A stretch of 64,000 nucleotides of DNA from Imbricaverruca yamaguchii (GCA_034440575.1 JAOTOL010001387.1:765501-829500); one strand, 5' to 3'; shown: positions 23,641 through 36,418, counted from the stretch's first letter. A program made the numbers and translations. The notes: a model not told the origin generated them from the sequence alone.

Positions 23641-25199
23641 ATTAATGCCCTAGGGCCTCACCTTTTGCAACTTCATTATTAATGTTTGATCAGTGCAAAT
23701 AATAACCATATGATGTTGCTGGAACTCATAGATACACATGCGCCCCCCCCCCCCATTAACTTTGTCCAACCTACCCTAATATAATCAAATGGAATTTATG
23801 AACTGACGATAGCATAAAGTGGGACGCTGTATGATCAGTGGTCGATGCAACCCAAAGCCCTAATAACCGTTTTATATCTCAGTGTATCCAATATCGTCAG
23901 AAGTTGTACGCATGATAATTGAAATCCTGCTATGCTATTAGAAAAAGGTGACAACATTTCGAATACATTTAAAAGGTTGTCTAGAAATCATATACATTCT
24001 TGATTCATGCTCCAACTCCATGCATTCCCATTCAGACCAGGTAGCTATGTCCCCTCCACCCCCTGCGTTAAAAAGTACACTGGCTCTGGATGAGTTCGAT
24101 TCTGAGATGTTTATTTCCTCCTAACATTATTATGTTAGTCTCCTTCAATCATATTAGTGCGTAACTATCGATCTATCGCATTGGCATAGCAGCGGGAGGT
24201 CCAGATTGGCATGGCAGAGCTACTTTGTAACATTTGACATGATGCGTGCATGTAAAGAACGAACATGAGTGGACATCCCTTTGTGGACATGCCAAGCGCT
24301 GGGTACTAATATCAGAGCACTGATCAAAGCACCCCTAAATTAAAATAACTAACTAACCTAACATACAAAGCAAACTATGTGTCATCTTGCAGCTGTTACA
24401 TCTACGATGTATTATCGTGTTGATTGATTGTACCATATGCAAAACTAACTTAGCCCAGCATAACCTAGCCCAGATTAACTTAACCCAAAATATCCCGCCA
24501 AAATATGCAGCCAAAATATGCAGCCAAAATTATTCAAGGTGCTTCACGCACGGGGCCCTTTCGGATGACACGAGGTCATCTTCGGCAACTGGAGCCCCTC
24601 CATAGCCTCATGGGTCGTCATTAACGATCCAGGGTCTTTTCCGTCAGGCGGGATGTCCATTTTCAAAAGCGTTCGACCTCCCCATCAAATCATGAGACTT
24701 CCTTCGGCTTAAGCACCGCCATCAGCCCAGGGGCCCTTTGGATTGGTTCGGAGCCCCATTCGTCAGCCCGGGACAATGTGCTTGAGGCTGCATGACAGAC
24801 GCAGTCGATGTTCTCCGAAACTCCAAAATCCTCTCCTTGAGCCCGGTGCCCTTTCATCGATCCGGTGTCCCTTCACGGCCGAGCCCCCACCTCTCTCCTC
24901 TCTCTCTCTCTGTGCTCACGCCTTGAGCATTGAGGCTTGGAGCCCACATATCCCACAGCGACAATCAGCAATGCGACCAGGTTCCCGTTGCACAGCTAGT
25001 GCACAGCACTCACGAAGCAGCCGGCCAGTCCCTCCTGTCGGCACAGAAGCAGCGCTCCAGGCGCGAAAAACCACCCGACGCAGTCTATGCTCGCTGCAGA
25101 ATGCCCCGCTAAAAGCACGCAGGGCGGACGTAGGTAACGTTCCGTGAATTGTATGTTTCGTGCACTCGCAGGTCAGCGAGTATCGCTGAATAGTGACCA
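23641..25199. other. Unassigned
   Basis: AT-rich to about 24540, then GC-richer sequence with several GGGGCCCTTT and GGAGCCCC motifs (24555-24880) and TCTCTCTC at 24900. AATATGCAGCCAA is tandemly doubled near 24505. No gene was recognised. Confidence 0.35.
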
Positions 25200-25233
25200 C
25201 AGCGGGGTAGACCGCTATTGGTCTGCCCCGCTG
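25200..25233. other. Stem-loop
   Basis: CAGCGGGG pairs with CCCCGCTG and AGACC with GGTCT, separated by a single T/G mismatch, around the loop GCTATT. Function unknown. Confidence 0.6.
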
Positions 25234-26702
25234 GCAGAAAATACAGCGGGACAGACTAATAGTGGTATTCAAGGCGGGGGCTTGCCAGGCCAGAAGGTAG
25301 TCGATCTCGGCTGTACACAGTGCACAGCAATGGGTGTAATAATAGCGCACATCAATCGGTAAATGTATGAGCATTCAGTAAGCGTCGTGCGATATCCGGG
25401 ACGGCACCGGAGTGCCCATACGGCGTCGGCAAAAAAAGTGCCGAGTGAGGGCAGGAGGCGTGAACGCTACAGACGTTAAATGTTGCCAGTTAAGCGGTGT
25501 GACAATGACGCTACTCGATATTACACGCTATCTTCCAGCATCTGAATGAACCTCACTTAGAAGCGAATTGTGAACGGACCTCGTGGGTGTTTGAGTGCCC
25601 ACCCCCGAACAAAATACAGGAAAGGGGATCACAGACCCCTAGAACTTGCTGCACCACTTCTCAAACCCTGTCGAACGGTTCTTGTCGTAAGGGTACGGGT
25701 GCACACAGAAATTGTCGGACGTAGCTTCTGTGTGCACCATTACGGAACCGGTAGCTCAACAGCGGAAAAATAAAAATGATATATAGGAATGCGAGTGGGG
25801 CAAACAAGAATAAACGATTAAGGCCGTTCTCTCTCCTGATACTTAATTCTCTCTTTCTCAGATCGTATCAAATTTTTGAACTCCTTGGCACAGAGGAGAT
25901 GCGCCACATGTCCATGCACACAATGGACGCAATTGGGACGGGTGGCTATACCTAAATTTCATAGGGGGGCTTATAATGCCCCCCCGAGACGGGGTGAGAA
26001 AAGGTACCCAGGAAAACTTGGCGAATTAACATGGGACACTATGGGTGGGCCCCGCATACCAAATTGACAGCACACATTGCCTTCATTCATTGGGCCCCTC
26101 TTGCCGTGCTTGGTGAACCACCCGCCAATGTCATACTATTGACCTCTTGTCTACGAGCCAATCCTGTTAGACTAATCAACCTAGCTCTTTTCTTTAAACA
26201 TTCGAGAGATCTTATCGAGAGGAAGATCAACAACAGCCAGATGGTGTCATGACAGCGCAGCATGACTACGTCACAAATCAGCATTGAAGTGTGGGGTACA
26301 ACGTCACCGCAATCCTTGACCACATAGTAAGTGTGCCCTGACAGTAGATCACATAGTAACATAAATAATACTAGTTTAGACATTGGAGATGTCCAAATTA
26401 ATGCAGGTACCAACAGTCAATATGGGCCTCGGTTTTACATGTACATCACACACTTGATCCTCGAAATACACGATAATCTGCCCATTTCTCACAACTGCAC
26501 CTCTGTTGTCACTTGGACCTCGCAAGTACAACCTGCCATAAAACGTATATGTTCTAATTTATCGTGTCAAACAACATTTGGTAACGGTCGAGCACCATGT
26601 GGCAACGATGTGCTTCAGTCATAGCGTTCCATCACGTTTAGAAATGGTGATCCTCGGTTGTGACCGTACAGTCATGTGGCTCGCTTTTCACGGCTCACAA
26701 GA
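25234..26702. other. Unassigned, contains one perfect stem-loop
   Basis: At 25698-25738 GGTGCACACAGAA and TTCTGTGTGCACC form a perfect 13 bp stem with a 15 base loop. No gene was recognised in the rest. Confidence 0.45.
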
Positions 26703-26858
<156 letters not shown>

Positions 26859-27075
26859 AACAACAGTAGCAACAATAGCTGGTGATAGTATAAGTTCTAG
26901 AGTTTTTTTTTAGCTAATTAATTCGGTATTATGCTCTTAAAAGGTGTTTTTTATTCTTTGGATTTTTATTTCAGAATACCATGGTTATGACTGTGACTAA
27001 GATGATGGGACCATTTATTTTCGGTACAAATGATAAAAAATCGTGTGAATTTGCTTTCGATTTGTTTGCTTTTAT

Positions 27076-27377
27076 TTAACACGCGCCCTGGATGGCGTGG
27101 TTGCGGCGAAATCAGCCCACCCCTCCGGTTTTTCGTAGGTAACTCTAGATTTTACTGGCCGATGCACGCGATTTTTTTTCGTGTTAGGTGTCGTTAAAGT
27201 GAAAATATTCTCTCAGCGCCAGACCACAAATGTCGGCGCTGATGCGCTTCCCGTATATTGGCAAAAAGGAAGTGTTCTTGGCAAAACGAACGATTTGTCT
27301 GGTGTACATTGGTATGCTATATTATTTCAAAGTCATGTCAGGTCACCGAGGTCAAGTCATGCCAAGGTTATGACAGG
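27076..27377 (+). mobile_element. MITE family A, copy 3a, truncated
   Basis: Starts TTAACACGCGCCCTGGATGG and matches the first 300 bases or so of copy 1 (CCCCTCCGGTTTTTCGTAG, GTCGTTAAAGTGAAA, CGCTGATGCGCTTCCCGTAT). It stops at TTATGACAG and is followed at once by another element start. Confidence 0.85.
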
Positions 27378-28312
27378 TGAGCAAACGCCCTGGATGGGGA
27401 TGGCGAAATCCGCCCACCCTTCCGATTTTTCGTACATAACCCCATACTGTACCGGCCGATATATGCCATCTTTTGCGCACCTACTTGGAAGTGATCGGCG
27501 CATTGCTTAAAGTAAGAAAAATGAAACTCAGCCGAGAACGTTTCAAGTTAGGGGCCGTTAAAGTAAAAACAATTCGCAGCGACAGACCACAAAAGTCGGC
27601 GCTGATGCGCTTCCCGAATATTGGCAAAAGGGAACTGTTCTTGACAACATTAGCGACTTGTTTGATGCATTTTGTTATGCTATGTAACTTAGAAGTCATG
27701 CTAGGTCGCCGAGGTCAAGTTCATGTCAGGTCAAGTTCATGACAGGCTAATAGAACCAAACTTGGGGAACTGGAATGTTGTCCAAAATGCAAATGAGTGT
27801 CATGCGATTGATGTCACTTTGTATGTTACTCCCCACACATCCAGAAATCTACTGTTTGTCATTGTGTGCCGAAGCGTTTCCATACTTTATTCATGCATTT
27901 CACTCCTTTCTTTGCGAAGCCGATTGTGCCGAACCGCCCAATGGAGCAGTCGGGTGGGCAGCCCGGTTCCGGTAACTGGAGCAGGTAATGACCTGCTAAA
28001 GTGCTCCTATATAGGTGACTTGAGGTCAAATGGCTGATCTAACATCTGTATTGCATCATTAGTAATGTCCAAAGCATCATTAATGCCAATTTGGGAGCAT
28101 TCAAACACAATCATAGCGATCCATAGCATTGACAAGCAAATTCATGCAAAACGATAAAATTTTTGCTATTTTTATCTCATTTGACATCGAAGATTTTGAC
28201 CTAAGGTCATGAAATGTGCACACAATAGAGTTTACTATCGTGACCATCCACCCTATGAATTTCGTTGCTCTAGCCTCAGTAGGAGCCGAGATCTTAGGGG
28301 GGCGGAATTAGA
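27378..28312 (+). mobile_element. MITE family A, copy 3b
   Basis: Begins GTGAGCAAACGCCCTGGATGG (degenerate end) and follows copy 1 almost throughout, including TTCCGGTAACTGGAGCAGG and GAGCCGAGATCTTAGG. It stops inside the subterminal palindrome, where it meets copy 4 in inverted orientation. Confidence 0.85.
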
Positions 28313-29295
28313 TTACGGTGGCCTCTGAAAATTACGCGCACTGGATGGGGGGGGGGGCGGCGGATTCCGCCCCCTTAAGGTCTCGGCTTCTATTAAGGCT
28401 AGAGTAACGAAATTCGTATGGTTGATGTGCACGATAGTGAACTCTATTGTGTGCAAATTTCATGACCTTAGGTCAATATCTTCCAGGTAAAATGTGGAAA
28501 AATAACACACAAAAACTGCTTTTGCGTTGCTTGGCTTGTCATTGTTATGGATCGCTGTGATTGTGTTTAAATGCTCCCAAATTGGCATTAATGATGTTTT
28601 GGACATTACTAATGATGCAATACAGATCCCAGATCCGCTATTTGACCTCATCACCTATATAGAAACACTTTATCATGTCATTACTTGCTCCAGTTACCGG
28701 AACCGGGCTGCCCACCCGACTGCTCCGTTGGGCGGCTCGGCACAATCGGCTTCGCAAAGAAAGGAGTGAAATGTATGAATAAAGTATAGAAACGCTTAGG
28801 CACGCAATGACAAACAGTAGATTTCGGGATGTATAGGGAGTAACATGCAAAGTGACATCAATCGCATGACAGTCATTTGCATGTATGACAACATTCCAGT
28901 TGACCAAGTTTGGTTCCATTAGCCTGTCATGAATTTGACCTGACTTCACCTCGGTGACGTGACATGACTTTGAAACAATATAGCATAACAATATACATCA
29001 AACAAGACGCTAGTTTTGCAAGAACACCTCCATTTTGTCAATATACGGGAAGCGCATGACCGCTGATATTTGTGGTCTGGCGTTGATACATTTTTTAACT
29101 TTAGCAACCCCTAATTCGAAAAACGTTCAGTCAAATTTCATTTTGCTTACTTTAAAGAACACATCGTTCATTTTAAGCAGGTACACAAGCAATAGCGTAT
29201 ATCGGCAGGTAAAATCTGGAGTTATCTACGAAAAACCTGAGGGGTGGGCGGATTTCACCCCCCCCCCCCCCCCACCCGTCCAGGGCGCGTGTTAA
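28313..29295 (-). mobile_element. MITE family A, copy 4, inverted
   Basis: Follows copy 2 in orientation: GCCTCTGAAAATTACGCGCA, AAGGTCTCGGCTTCTATT, CCAGTTACCGGAACCGGGCT, and ends CCAGGGCGCGTGTTAA at 29295. Its own left terminus is missing at the joint. The outer TTAA of copies 3a and 4 bound the whole compound (27076-29295). Confidence 0.88.
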
Positions 29296-29514
29296 ACATC
29301 GCCTGTCGCCAGAATGGGATGATACACTTTCTAACCCAACGCACCTGTGCCTGTGCAACATTCGTATTCATTGTTTGGCTTCACATAATTCGTGATTTGT
29401 AGTGAGCTAGTGTGTAGTTGTCAGGTCGGTCTACCGGAATGGAGGCGTCCCATTCCGCCGACAGCGCGCTCAGCTCCAGCTCAGTTAGCGTCTCTGGGGT
29501 GAAACGTGCGCGGA

Positions 29515-30240
29515 ACGTGCCAGGAAGGTGACTTCATGACGTGCCAGAGGAGCGGTCTAATCACGTGCCAGGAAGGTGACTTCATGACGTGCCAGAGGAG
29601 CGGTCTAATCACGTGCCAAGAAGGTGACCTCATGACGTGCCAGAGGAGCGGTCTAATCACGTGCCAGGAAGGTGACTTCATGACGTGCCAGAGGAGCGGT
29701 CTAATCACGTGCCAAGAAGGTGACCTCATGACGTGCCAGAGGAGCGGTCTAATCACGTGCCAGGAAGGTGACCTCATGACGTGCCAGAGGAGCGGTCTAA
29801 TCACGTGCCAGGAAGGTGACTTCATGACGTGCCAGAGGAGCGGTCTAATCACGTGCCAAGAAGGTGACCTCATGACGTGCCAGAGGAGCAGTCTAATCAC
29901 GTGCCAGGAAGCTGACGTGCCAGAGGAGCGTCTAATCACGTGCCAGGAAGGTGACCTCATGACGTGCCAGAGGAGCGGTCTAATCACGTGCCAAGAAGGT
30001 GACCTCATGACGTGCCAGAGGAGCGGTCTAATCACGTGCCAGGAAGGTGACCTCATGACGTGCCAGAGGAGCGGTCTAATCACGTGCCAGAAAGGTGACC
30101 TCATGACGTGCCAGAGGAGCGGTCTAATCACGTGCCAAGAAGGTGACCTCATGACGTGCCAGAGGAGCGGTCTAATCACGTGCCAAGAAGGTGACCTCAT
30201 GACGTGCCAGAGGAGCGGTCTAATCACGTGCCAAGAAGGT
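29515..30240. repeat. 48 bp minisatellite with CACGTG and TGACGTGCC cores
   Basis: The unit is GTGACCTCATGACGTGCCAG, AGGAGCGGTCTAAT, CACGTGCCAGGAAG (48 bp), about 15 copies. It contains a CACGTG palindrome and ATGACGTGCC. It is a multiple of three and stop-free, so long frames are open on both strands (MTCQRSGLITCQEGDL repeats on plus). I do not call this a gene, because both strands are equally open. Confidence 0.95.
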
Positions 30241-30545
30241 GACCTCATGACGTGCCAGAGGAGTAACCTGATGACGTGCCAGAGGAGTAACCTGATGATG
30301 TGCCAGAGGAGTAACCTGATGATGTGCCAGAGGAGTAACCTGATGATGTGCCAGAGGAGTAACCTGATGATGTGCCAGAGGAGTAACCTGATGATGTGCC
30401 AGAGGAGTAACCTGATGATGTGCCAGAGGAGTAACCTCATGACGTGCCAGAGGAGTAGCCTGATGATGTGCCAGAGGAGTAACCTGATGATGTGCCAGAG
30501 GAGTAACCTGATGATGTGTCGAGAGAACGACCTGGTGACGTGCCG
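30241..30545. repeat. 24 bp minisatellite joined to the 48 bp array
   Basis: The unit AGGAGTAACCTGATGATGTGCCAG (24 bp) is repeated about 12 times. It is half the length of the 48 bp unit and clearly related to its two halves, so the 48 bp unit is probably a diverged dimer of this monomer. Confidence 0.93.
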
Positions 30546-30936
30546 GGGGTGATCTGATAACCTGCCGGAATAGTGGCCGTATCACGAGTCAGGAAAGCGA
30601 ATCCAATCACGAGCCGGCATATTGACGCTCAGTTTACCGGGAGAGTGCCATGATAACGTGCTACGTTCCTGGAGCGTGATTCGATGCAGTGACACGAACA
30701 GACACAGGCCAAAGTCGATCCAACCTGATCGTCACCACACCGAAATATTAACAACTCTTATATCGCGTCAAATTATGCTTCCTCCATGGAGAAATGCACA
30801 TCCTTTAGCTTACTTTCATCAGTTTTCATTATATCGCAATATTCCCTTTCAAGTAATCGCAATATTTGTTTAAATAAGGTGTGCTGGGCCCCTTCTGCGT
30901 CCGTGTAGGTCGGCCGTGTTCAGTGGGCGGGCCGCA
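30546..30936. other. Spacer with degenerate array units
   Basis: ATCACGAGTCAGGAAAGCG and AATCACGAGCCGG (30575-30620) look like decayed units of the neighbouring arrays. The rest was not recognised. Confidence 0.45.
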
Positions 30937-31288
30937 GGTGATCGTGTCGGCGAACAGGTGACATAATCACGTGACCTGCAGGTGATCGTGTCGGCGGACA
31001 GGTGACGCAATCACGTGACCCCCAGGTGATCGTGTCGGCGGATAGGTGACGTAATCACGTGACCTGCAGGTGATCGTGTCGGCGGACAGGTGACGCAATC
31101 ACATGACCCGCGGGTGATCGTGTCGGCGGACAGGTGACGTAATCACGTGACCTGCGAGTGATCGTGTCGGCGGACAGGTGACGTAATCACGTGACCTGCA
31201 GGTGATCGTGTCGGCGGACAGATGACGTAATCACGTGACCTGCGGGTGATCGTGTCGGCGGACAGGTGACGTAATCACGTGACCTGCG
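30937..31288. repeat. 44 bp minisatellite, 8 units, TGACGTAATCACGTGAC core
   Basis: Units start at 30937, 30981, 31025, 31069, 31113, 31157, 31201 and 31245, exactly 44 bp apart. Each has GGTGATCGTGTCGG, CGGACAGGTGACG and TAATCACGTGACCTGC. The TAATCACGTG core is shared with the 48 bp array 700 bp upstream. Confidence 0.96.
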
Positions 31289-33273
31289 GGCCGGGCCGAT
31301 CGGCCACCCCAGTGATAGTGCAGTACATGTTCTGACACTCAACAGTTGTGTGTCGTAGCAGCTGGACGAAAATGTTGTTCGATGGAAAAGTTCTTGACAG
31401 GTTGTGCCACTTATTCAGCACCACACATCCGTACGCCCGATTTTTAAAAATAATAATGTGTGCGCATTTCACCGATTTCAGCATATTTTGTTGCTGACTG
31501 ATTTCTGAATTTCGGCACAGTGGTGTGCAGTTCGAGCTACGAGCGCCAGGCGACATTTTTCTGTCTTGTTTTTGGCGGAGCCCAGGTGTCATCTTCTAGA
31601 GAAGCTCACCAGTCGAGAGAGCAGGCAACTGTTGCAAAACCAGGTAGCTGGCTGCTTCAAATATCCCGTAGCTGATCGTCATAGCAAGTAAGACAAGTAA
31701 GAAATAAGTATGTACTAGGGCATACCACGGATTGACATTTTCATATCCGGTCCAATCCGTATTCGTATGAACTAATCCAATCCGTATCATTATCCGTACC
31801 GAATAGAGACCCAATCCGTCTTCAAAAATGTAATTTAGTTGAAACCTGATTGGTAGCCACAAGAAATAGCATCGAGACCATGAATATGATATAAGAGTTG
31901 AGCTAAGAAGACAAAGAAAGAACTAAATTAATATTTGGTGTGAAATATAGGGTACATATTTGATTGCAGCACCACAGCCTAACAATTTCACCTCATTTCA
32001 CATGTGCAGACTGGGTAGTCCTCTAACCTATCCCAGCTTGTTCTATGAGCAAGAAGAAAGCATACAAGAACCAAGACATCTACCAATAAATCAAACAAGT
32101 TATATGTAGCATCAGCTTTAGCATAAAGGACTGAAAATGTTAGCCATCTTCACATGAATGATTCACGCGAATGAGTCACTTACATGAAGAACTTAGGTAT
32201 ATACCTACAATATACCATGTAGCTACCAGGCACCATGCACTAGAACACAAAAGTGTCATGACACATGACACAGTTGCATAACACAACTGTGTCATGCCAG
32301 ACTTACCACAATTTTATATAAAGCCTAATGCATACCTCAATCTGAGCTAGTAGTGTGTTTCAGTTCAGACTTCCGTGTGATATTCACATGTAAATGCCTT
32401 GCAGCGGCCATCTGGGCACCCAGCTAGGGAGTGAAGCGCAGCCATCGGTTAAGGTATGTACCTAGGGAGGTACTAGGGAAGGAGGTACGTGCCTCATATG
32501 TGCCAGGGAGGTACGTGCCTCATACCTGCACAACTTTCCATCCATAGTAATGACCTTATTCTTCGTATCAAGCACATGCCCGGGCATTGCTCATGTCAGT
32601 CTATTTGGTAAGAACGCTGTCAAGTTGACATTGAGGGGCAGTTCGGCGAAATTTTTGGCGGCATCATGCATCTTCTAGTTCGCTAGGTTTTAACAGGAAA
32701 GATCGTTCGACTTGGTGATATGAACTAAAGCGAATCGTTTCATCTCATTAGTATTTCGTGATTATATTTTTTTTTAGTCATCGCATGTACCCATACATTT
32801 AAACACCACAGCTCCCCTAATAGTGTGAATGTGAAAAGAATTAGCATTGGAAGTTCGTTAGGCCCAACATTATGTTCCTCTATAAAGGGCCCCTATACCG
32901 ATGCAATTACTTGTCCCTTTTAGCCTTGCCTCTCCCTTGAGAACTGTGCTCCTCATTCCCTGTTGCAAACGTAGAATCGAGCTTCGTACAGCCCGGTTAC
33001 ATTGGCAAGAGGAGGAAAATGCGATTGTGAGGAGGAACGGAGTATGCCATTTGACGGGGAATACTTCCAAGGGTCAATTCGAAGATTTGGATGTTCAGTT
33101 CCGGACTTGCCCGAAGGCAGCACTAATTCGGTTTATCAGCATATCCGACGCAGCTGCCATACATGTGCAGCGCAAAACATCAACAGCTCCGTCTGTGGCA
33201 CTGGATCCCCGCGCATCACACGACTATATGTGTATCGATGAACTGATGACTACCATCCTGTGTTCCATTAGAC
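31289..33273. other. Unassigned
   Basis: AATCCGTA-type motifs cluster at 31735-31825. A 127-codon plus frame (32901-33284) has no recognised motif and runs into the T2 insertion. GGAGGTACGTGCCTCATA is doubled near 32480-32525. No gene is called. Confidence 0.35.
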
Positions 33274-33281
33274 ATGCTCAA
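33274..33281. other. T2 target site duplication, left
   Basis: ATGCTCAA directly before the TAGGGTGGAG terminus; the identical octamer follows the other end. Confidence 0.9.
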
Positions 33282-33645
33282 TAGGGTGGAGTGATTTTAT
33301 GCGTTTTTGTAAAAACACTGGGGGATAAAGTCTTAAAACTTGCGTTTGGTTCTAAAAAGACGATCTGCAAAGTTTTAGAGCAATCTGAGGCCGGGAAGCC
33401 GCCGCGCCTCAGGGCTTTCTGAGACCGAAATGACGTTTTCTAACGAACTTGCGGGATAAATCACCATTTCAAGAATTCGAAGAATTAGATAGAAAATAAA
33501 GAGTTGTTTCATTGCATTCTACAGTCTTTTATTGACCGCTATGCCAATTTTCACTTCTCTGACTTGAAAATTGTGCCCGTCATTACGCAGTCTCGTAAGG
33601 TGTACCGACCGCAGCGACATCACTGCCCTCTATCGGTGGAAGTGT
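33282..33645 (+). repeat. T2 left inverted repeat
   Basis: Matches the reverse complement of 37205-37565: TTGCGTTTGGTTCTAAAAAG, ACGATCTGCAAAGTTTTAG, GGGAAGCCGCCGCGCCTCAG, CCGAAATGACGTTTT, TTGAAAATTGTGCC, ACTGCCCTCTATCGG. Confidence 0.93.
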
Positions 33646-33946
33646 AAACTGTGTGTATTGGTCGTTTTTCCCGTTTTAGTTCCTCTCTGTGACAACTGAA
33701 GGCAGGGAGGGGGCGGATCTAAGAGTATATTCGGATGGTTATTATGCCTACAAATAGGCACACGAACAGAACGAACTAAGCGCAGTTAGTCCTAAGACCT
33801 ACTCATCTAAATAAGATCCTGGACCACCATACGACTACGAATTGCACACGGCTATCTCTCTGTCTCTGTCTCTGCCTGACTGTCTACATCTCTCTCTCTC
33901 TCTCACTCTCTCACTCTCTCTCTCCCCATCTCTCTCACATTTACCG

Positions 33947-36418
33947 CTACACGAAGTCACTTTTCTTGGCGGATTTCGGTCTCGAGGCACAACTGGCCTG
34001 GCGCGATACGATAATGCCGTGTCGCCTGTCCTCGCCGAACACACGCGTGGACGCCGTAACGCATCGCTCGATACTTTGTGCGTGGCATGGGAATGCCGGT
34101 AGCGAGAGAGGTTGGTCGACGGCTGACATAATCTCGTCGTTCGACATGTGAGCGGTAACTGGCGGTTCAATCACCTCGACATGGTCCCATTGAATCATGT
34201 CGGTGTATGTGGCCGCCTCCCAGTTCAATGGGGGTACCATGAACTGTCGGCACCGGGATCCCGAGTTACTCCGCGCACTCATGCTCAGTTTGACCTCCCC
34301 CCCTCTCCCGGATCGACCTCTCAGCGTCGACAACCATGGCCGCGATTAGGTTCTTCGGGTGGGCGAACCACGCGTTTCGTTGCACTGAACGTTTCTCCAC
34401 TGTCTGCACTTCAGGTGTCTGTGTCTGAATAAGTCCCATCGTTCTGAAGAGATGCATGACTCCTTGTGTGAAGAGTGGGCGCGCCTTGATGTCGAACCAC
34501 ACAGGGGCATACACCTGCTGGACAAACTCTGTAATCTTTGTCAGAGCCAGGGTTGGCGACGCAGTTATCGTGTACAGTACGAGCACTCTGATGCCGAGAG
34601 TTAGCCACCGCGCGTGGTTAAGCGGACCCGGCCTGGTGCGTGCCAGCTCAGCACTGACAACGCCGGTGGCGACGGCTCGGCAGTACCGGAGAAGGTTGCG
34701 CTGGTCAGCAGACAGGTCCGCGACAACCTGCTCCGCGATGTCAGGTGCGTTGAATGGTATGGGACGGAAGTCCACCCCCGGCTGGCGGTGAATGTCACCA
34801 GCTATAGTTTGTCCCAGCGGGCCCTTGAAGGAATTGGACCCACTGGTACCGTGGCCTTCATCCAGCTCCACGAACACATGCCTGCGAAAAAAGCCCAGGA
34901 CAGAATGGGATTGGGACAAGGAAGGAATTGGATTAACATTTATAAGGGTCTAAATGGGCAAATGGCATGGCAAGTGTTTGGATTGTACTACGGACTCACA
35001 AATTGCCATGGTTCTAGATAGGTATGCAGATGACGCAGTATATTATTGTATGTCATGTAATTTGTAAGGATCAGGTGGATAGTGGCGATGTATTTCAGTC
35101 AATTCTTGTTTTATTATAAAAAAACAAGCGGCACATACCTCATCGGGAGCACGTTGCCATGAAGAAGGCAGATGAGCCACTGGACGCTACGGCCCAGCTG
35201 GCGCTCCATCCTCGTGATTGCACCGTTTTCGCGGCCTGTGTTGACGGCAGTGCCATCGACCAATACTGCCTGCAGGGATTCTTCTGAGTCGCACTCCCGA
35301 ACGACTTCTAAAGCCTTGCCAGCAATTGATGCACTATTTTTCTGATGTCAGTGTTCTGTGAGCGATGTAGGTTCTACCTGGCTCGCTCACAAATACCAGA
35401 TGCTTCTCTTTTCCCGTAAGCCGTACGTCTTGCTCATTTGTTTTCTCTCGTATCTTTGTGATATCCTGTCTCCCATCGAATCCCATGCACTGCACCTTAC
35501 CGCCTATGCCCTCCTTTAGCTTTCGTTTTTCTTTCTCCTGTGCCCTTTTTCTGGCTCTTATCACTTTATCTCGTGTGATGACGTGCCTCGTGTCGTTCTC
35601 AGTGACGAGGCCAAGGTCCTTCAAGAGAGCGGTGCCAAGGGCCGCTGCAATCCTATCAGTGACCTCAATGTACCGGTCACACTCCTTAGCGAAATTTTCC
35701 AGAGGCATCATATTGTACGGAGCCCTAGTCTGTGTTGGTTCGTGGACACTCCCTGTGTCATATGCATCGTCACCATTGCTTCCCTCGTCCATGCTTCGGG
35801 CTCGTGTCCCGTGCTGTGCTCGGTCAGACCCGAGGGACCAGGATCCGAGTCGTTGGCGTCCGTCTGAAGGAAAGCCGGGTCAGGCCGCAGACGGTTCTGA
35901 TCTCTTCGCCTTCTCCCCAATGCATTGGAGGCCTTCATGTCAATGCCGCCGATGCTTCGCTTCCTCTCACCTCGCTGGTCTTGTAAGAAATTCCACTCGC
36001 GGTATGGAACCTTGTTCTCGCTGGGGCAGCTGCAGGCATTTCTCGAATGACAACTGCACGCGCAGATGTCAATCAGCTCATGGAGGGGAATCGTTTTGCT
36101 TGCGCCAGCGCGTTTCTTTATTGGGGTCTTTGTTAGATCCTTTCCTTTCTTCATAATCACCAGGACACCCCGGACAATCGACTGAAACGATTTAACAGGG
36201 ACGCTTGCTTTCCCCCAAAGGTATACAACGCCCTTGGCAACGCTCGTGGCGATTTGCCTTTCGCCCGCTGCATGGTTGTCGACAGCCCGAAGTCTGTTAG
36301 ACTGTAGTCTGTAGAAGTTGTATACATGAATCTGAAGTGGCATTTGGTTCTTCGGCAGTTCGCAGGATGGCCCAACGCAAAGCGAGCCGTCTTCGATCGG
36401 AATGAACTTCCCTTAACC
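33947..36418 (-). pseudogene. T2 transposase-like gene, three frame breaks
   Basis: The first visible exon starts after an acceptor-like TTAAG at about 36418 (GKFIPIEDGSLCVGPSCEL) and encodes DNHAAGERQIATSVAKG, KTIPLHELIDICACSC and PYREWNFLQDQRGERK. A frame change near 35790-35830 leads to NFAKECDRYIEVTDRIAAAL, VQCMGFDGRQD and VFVSEPGRTYIAHR. One extra base in a T5 run (35337-35341) separates this from VLVDGTAVNTGRENG and WLICLLHGNVLPM. An intron (donor GTATGT at 35138, acceptor CGCAG, exon resuming at 34881) joins in phase to RHVFVELDEGHGTSG, NHARWLTLGIRVLVLY, VYAPVWFDIKARP and WFAHPKNLIAAMV. A C7 run (34297-34303) shifts to the C-terminus RQFMVPPLNWEAATYTD ... FPCHAQSIERCV. I recall these motifs from a multicopy uncharacterised animal family. 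The DGT, CxxH and RW signatures resemble hAT-type RNase H-like transposases. The first coding exon may be missing from this model. Confidence 0.8.

Noticed and set aside
29481..30552. 348 and 319 codon open frames over the 48 bp array
   Set aside because: Unit length divisible by three with no stops; both strands equally open, no start context and no homology.
32901..33284. 127-codon frame before T2 as a host gene disrupted by T2
   Set aside because: No motif, and the right flank of T2 does not offer a clear continuation of the frame.
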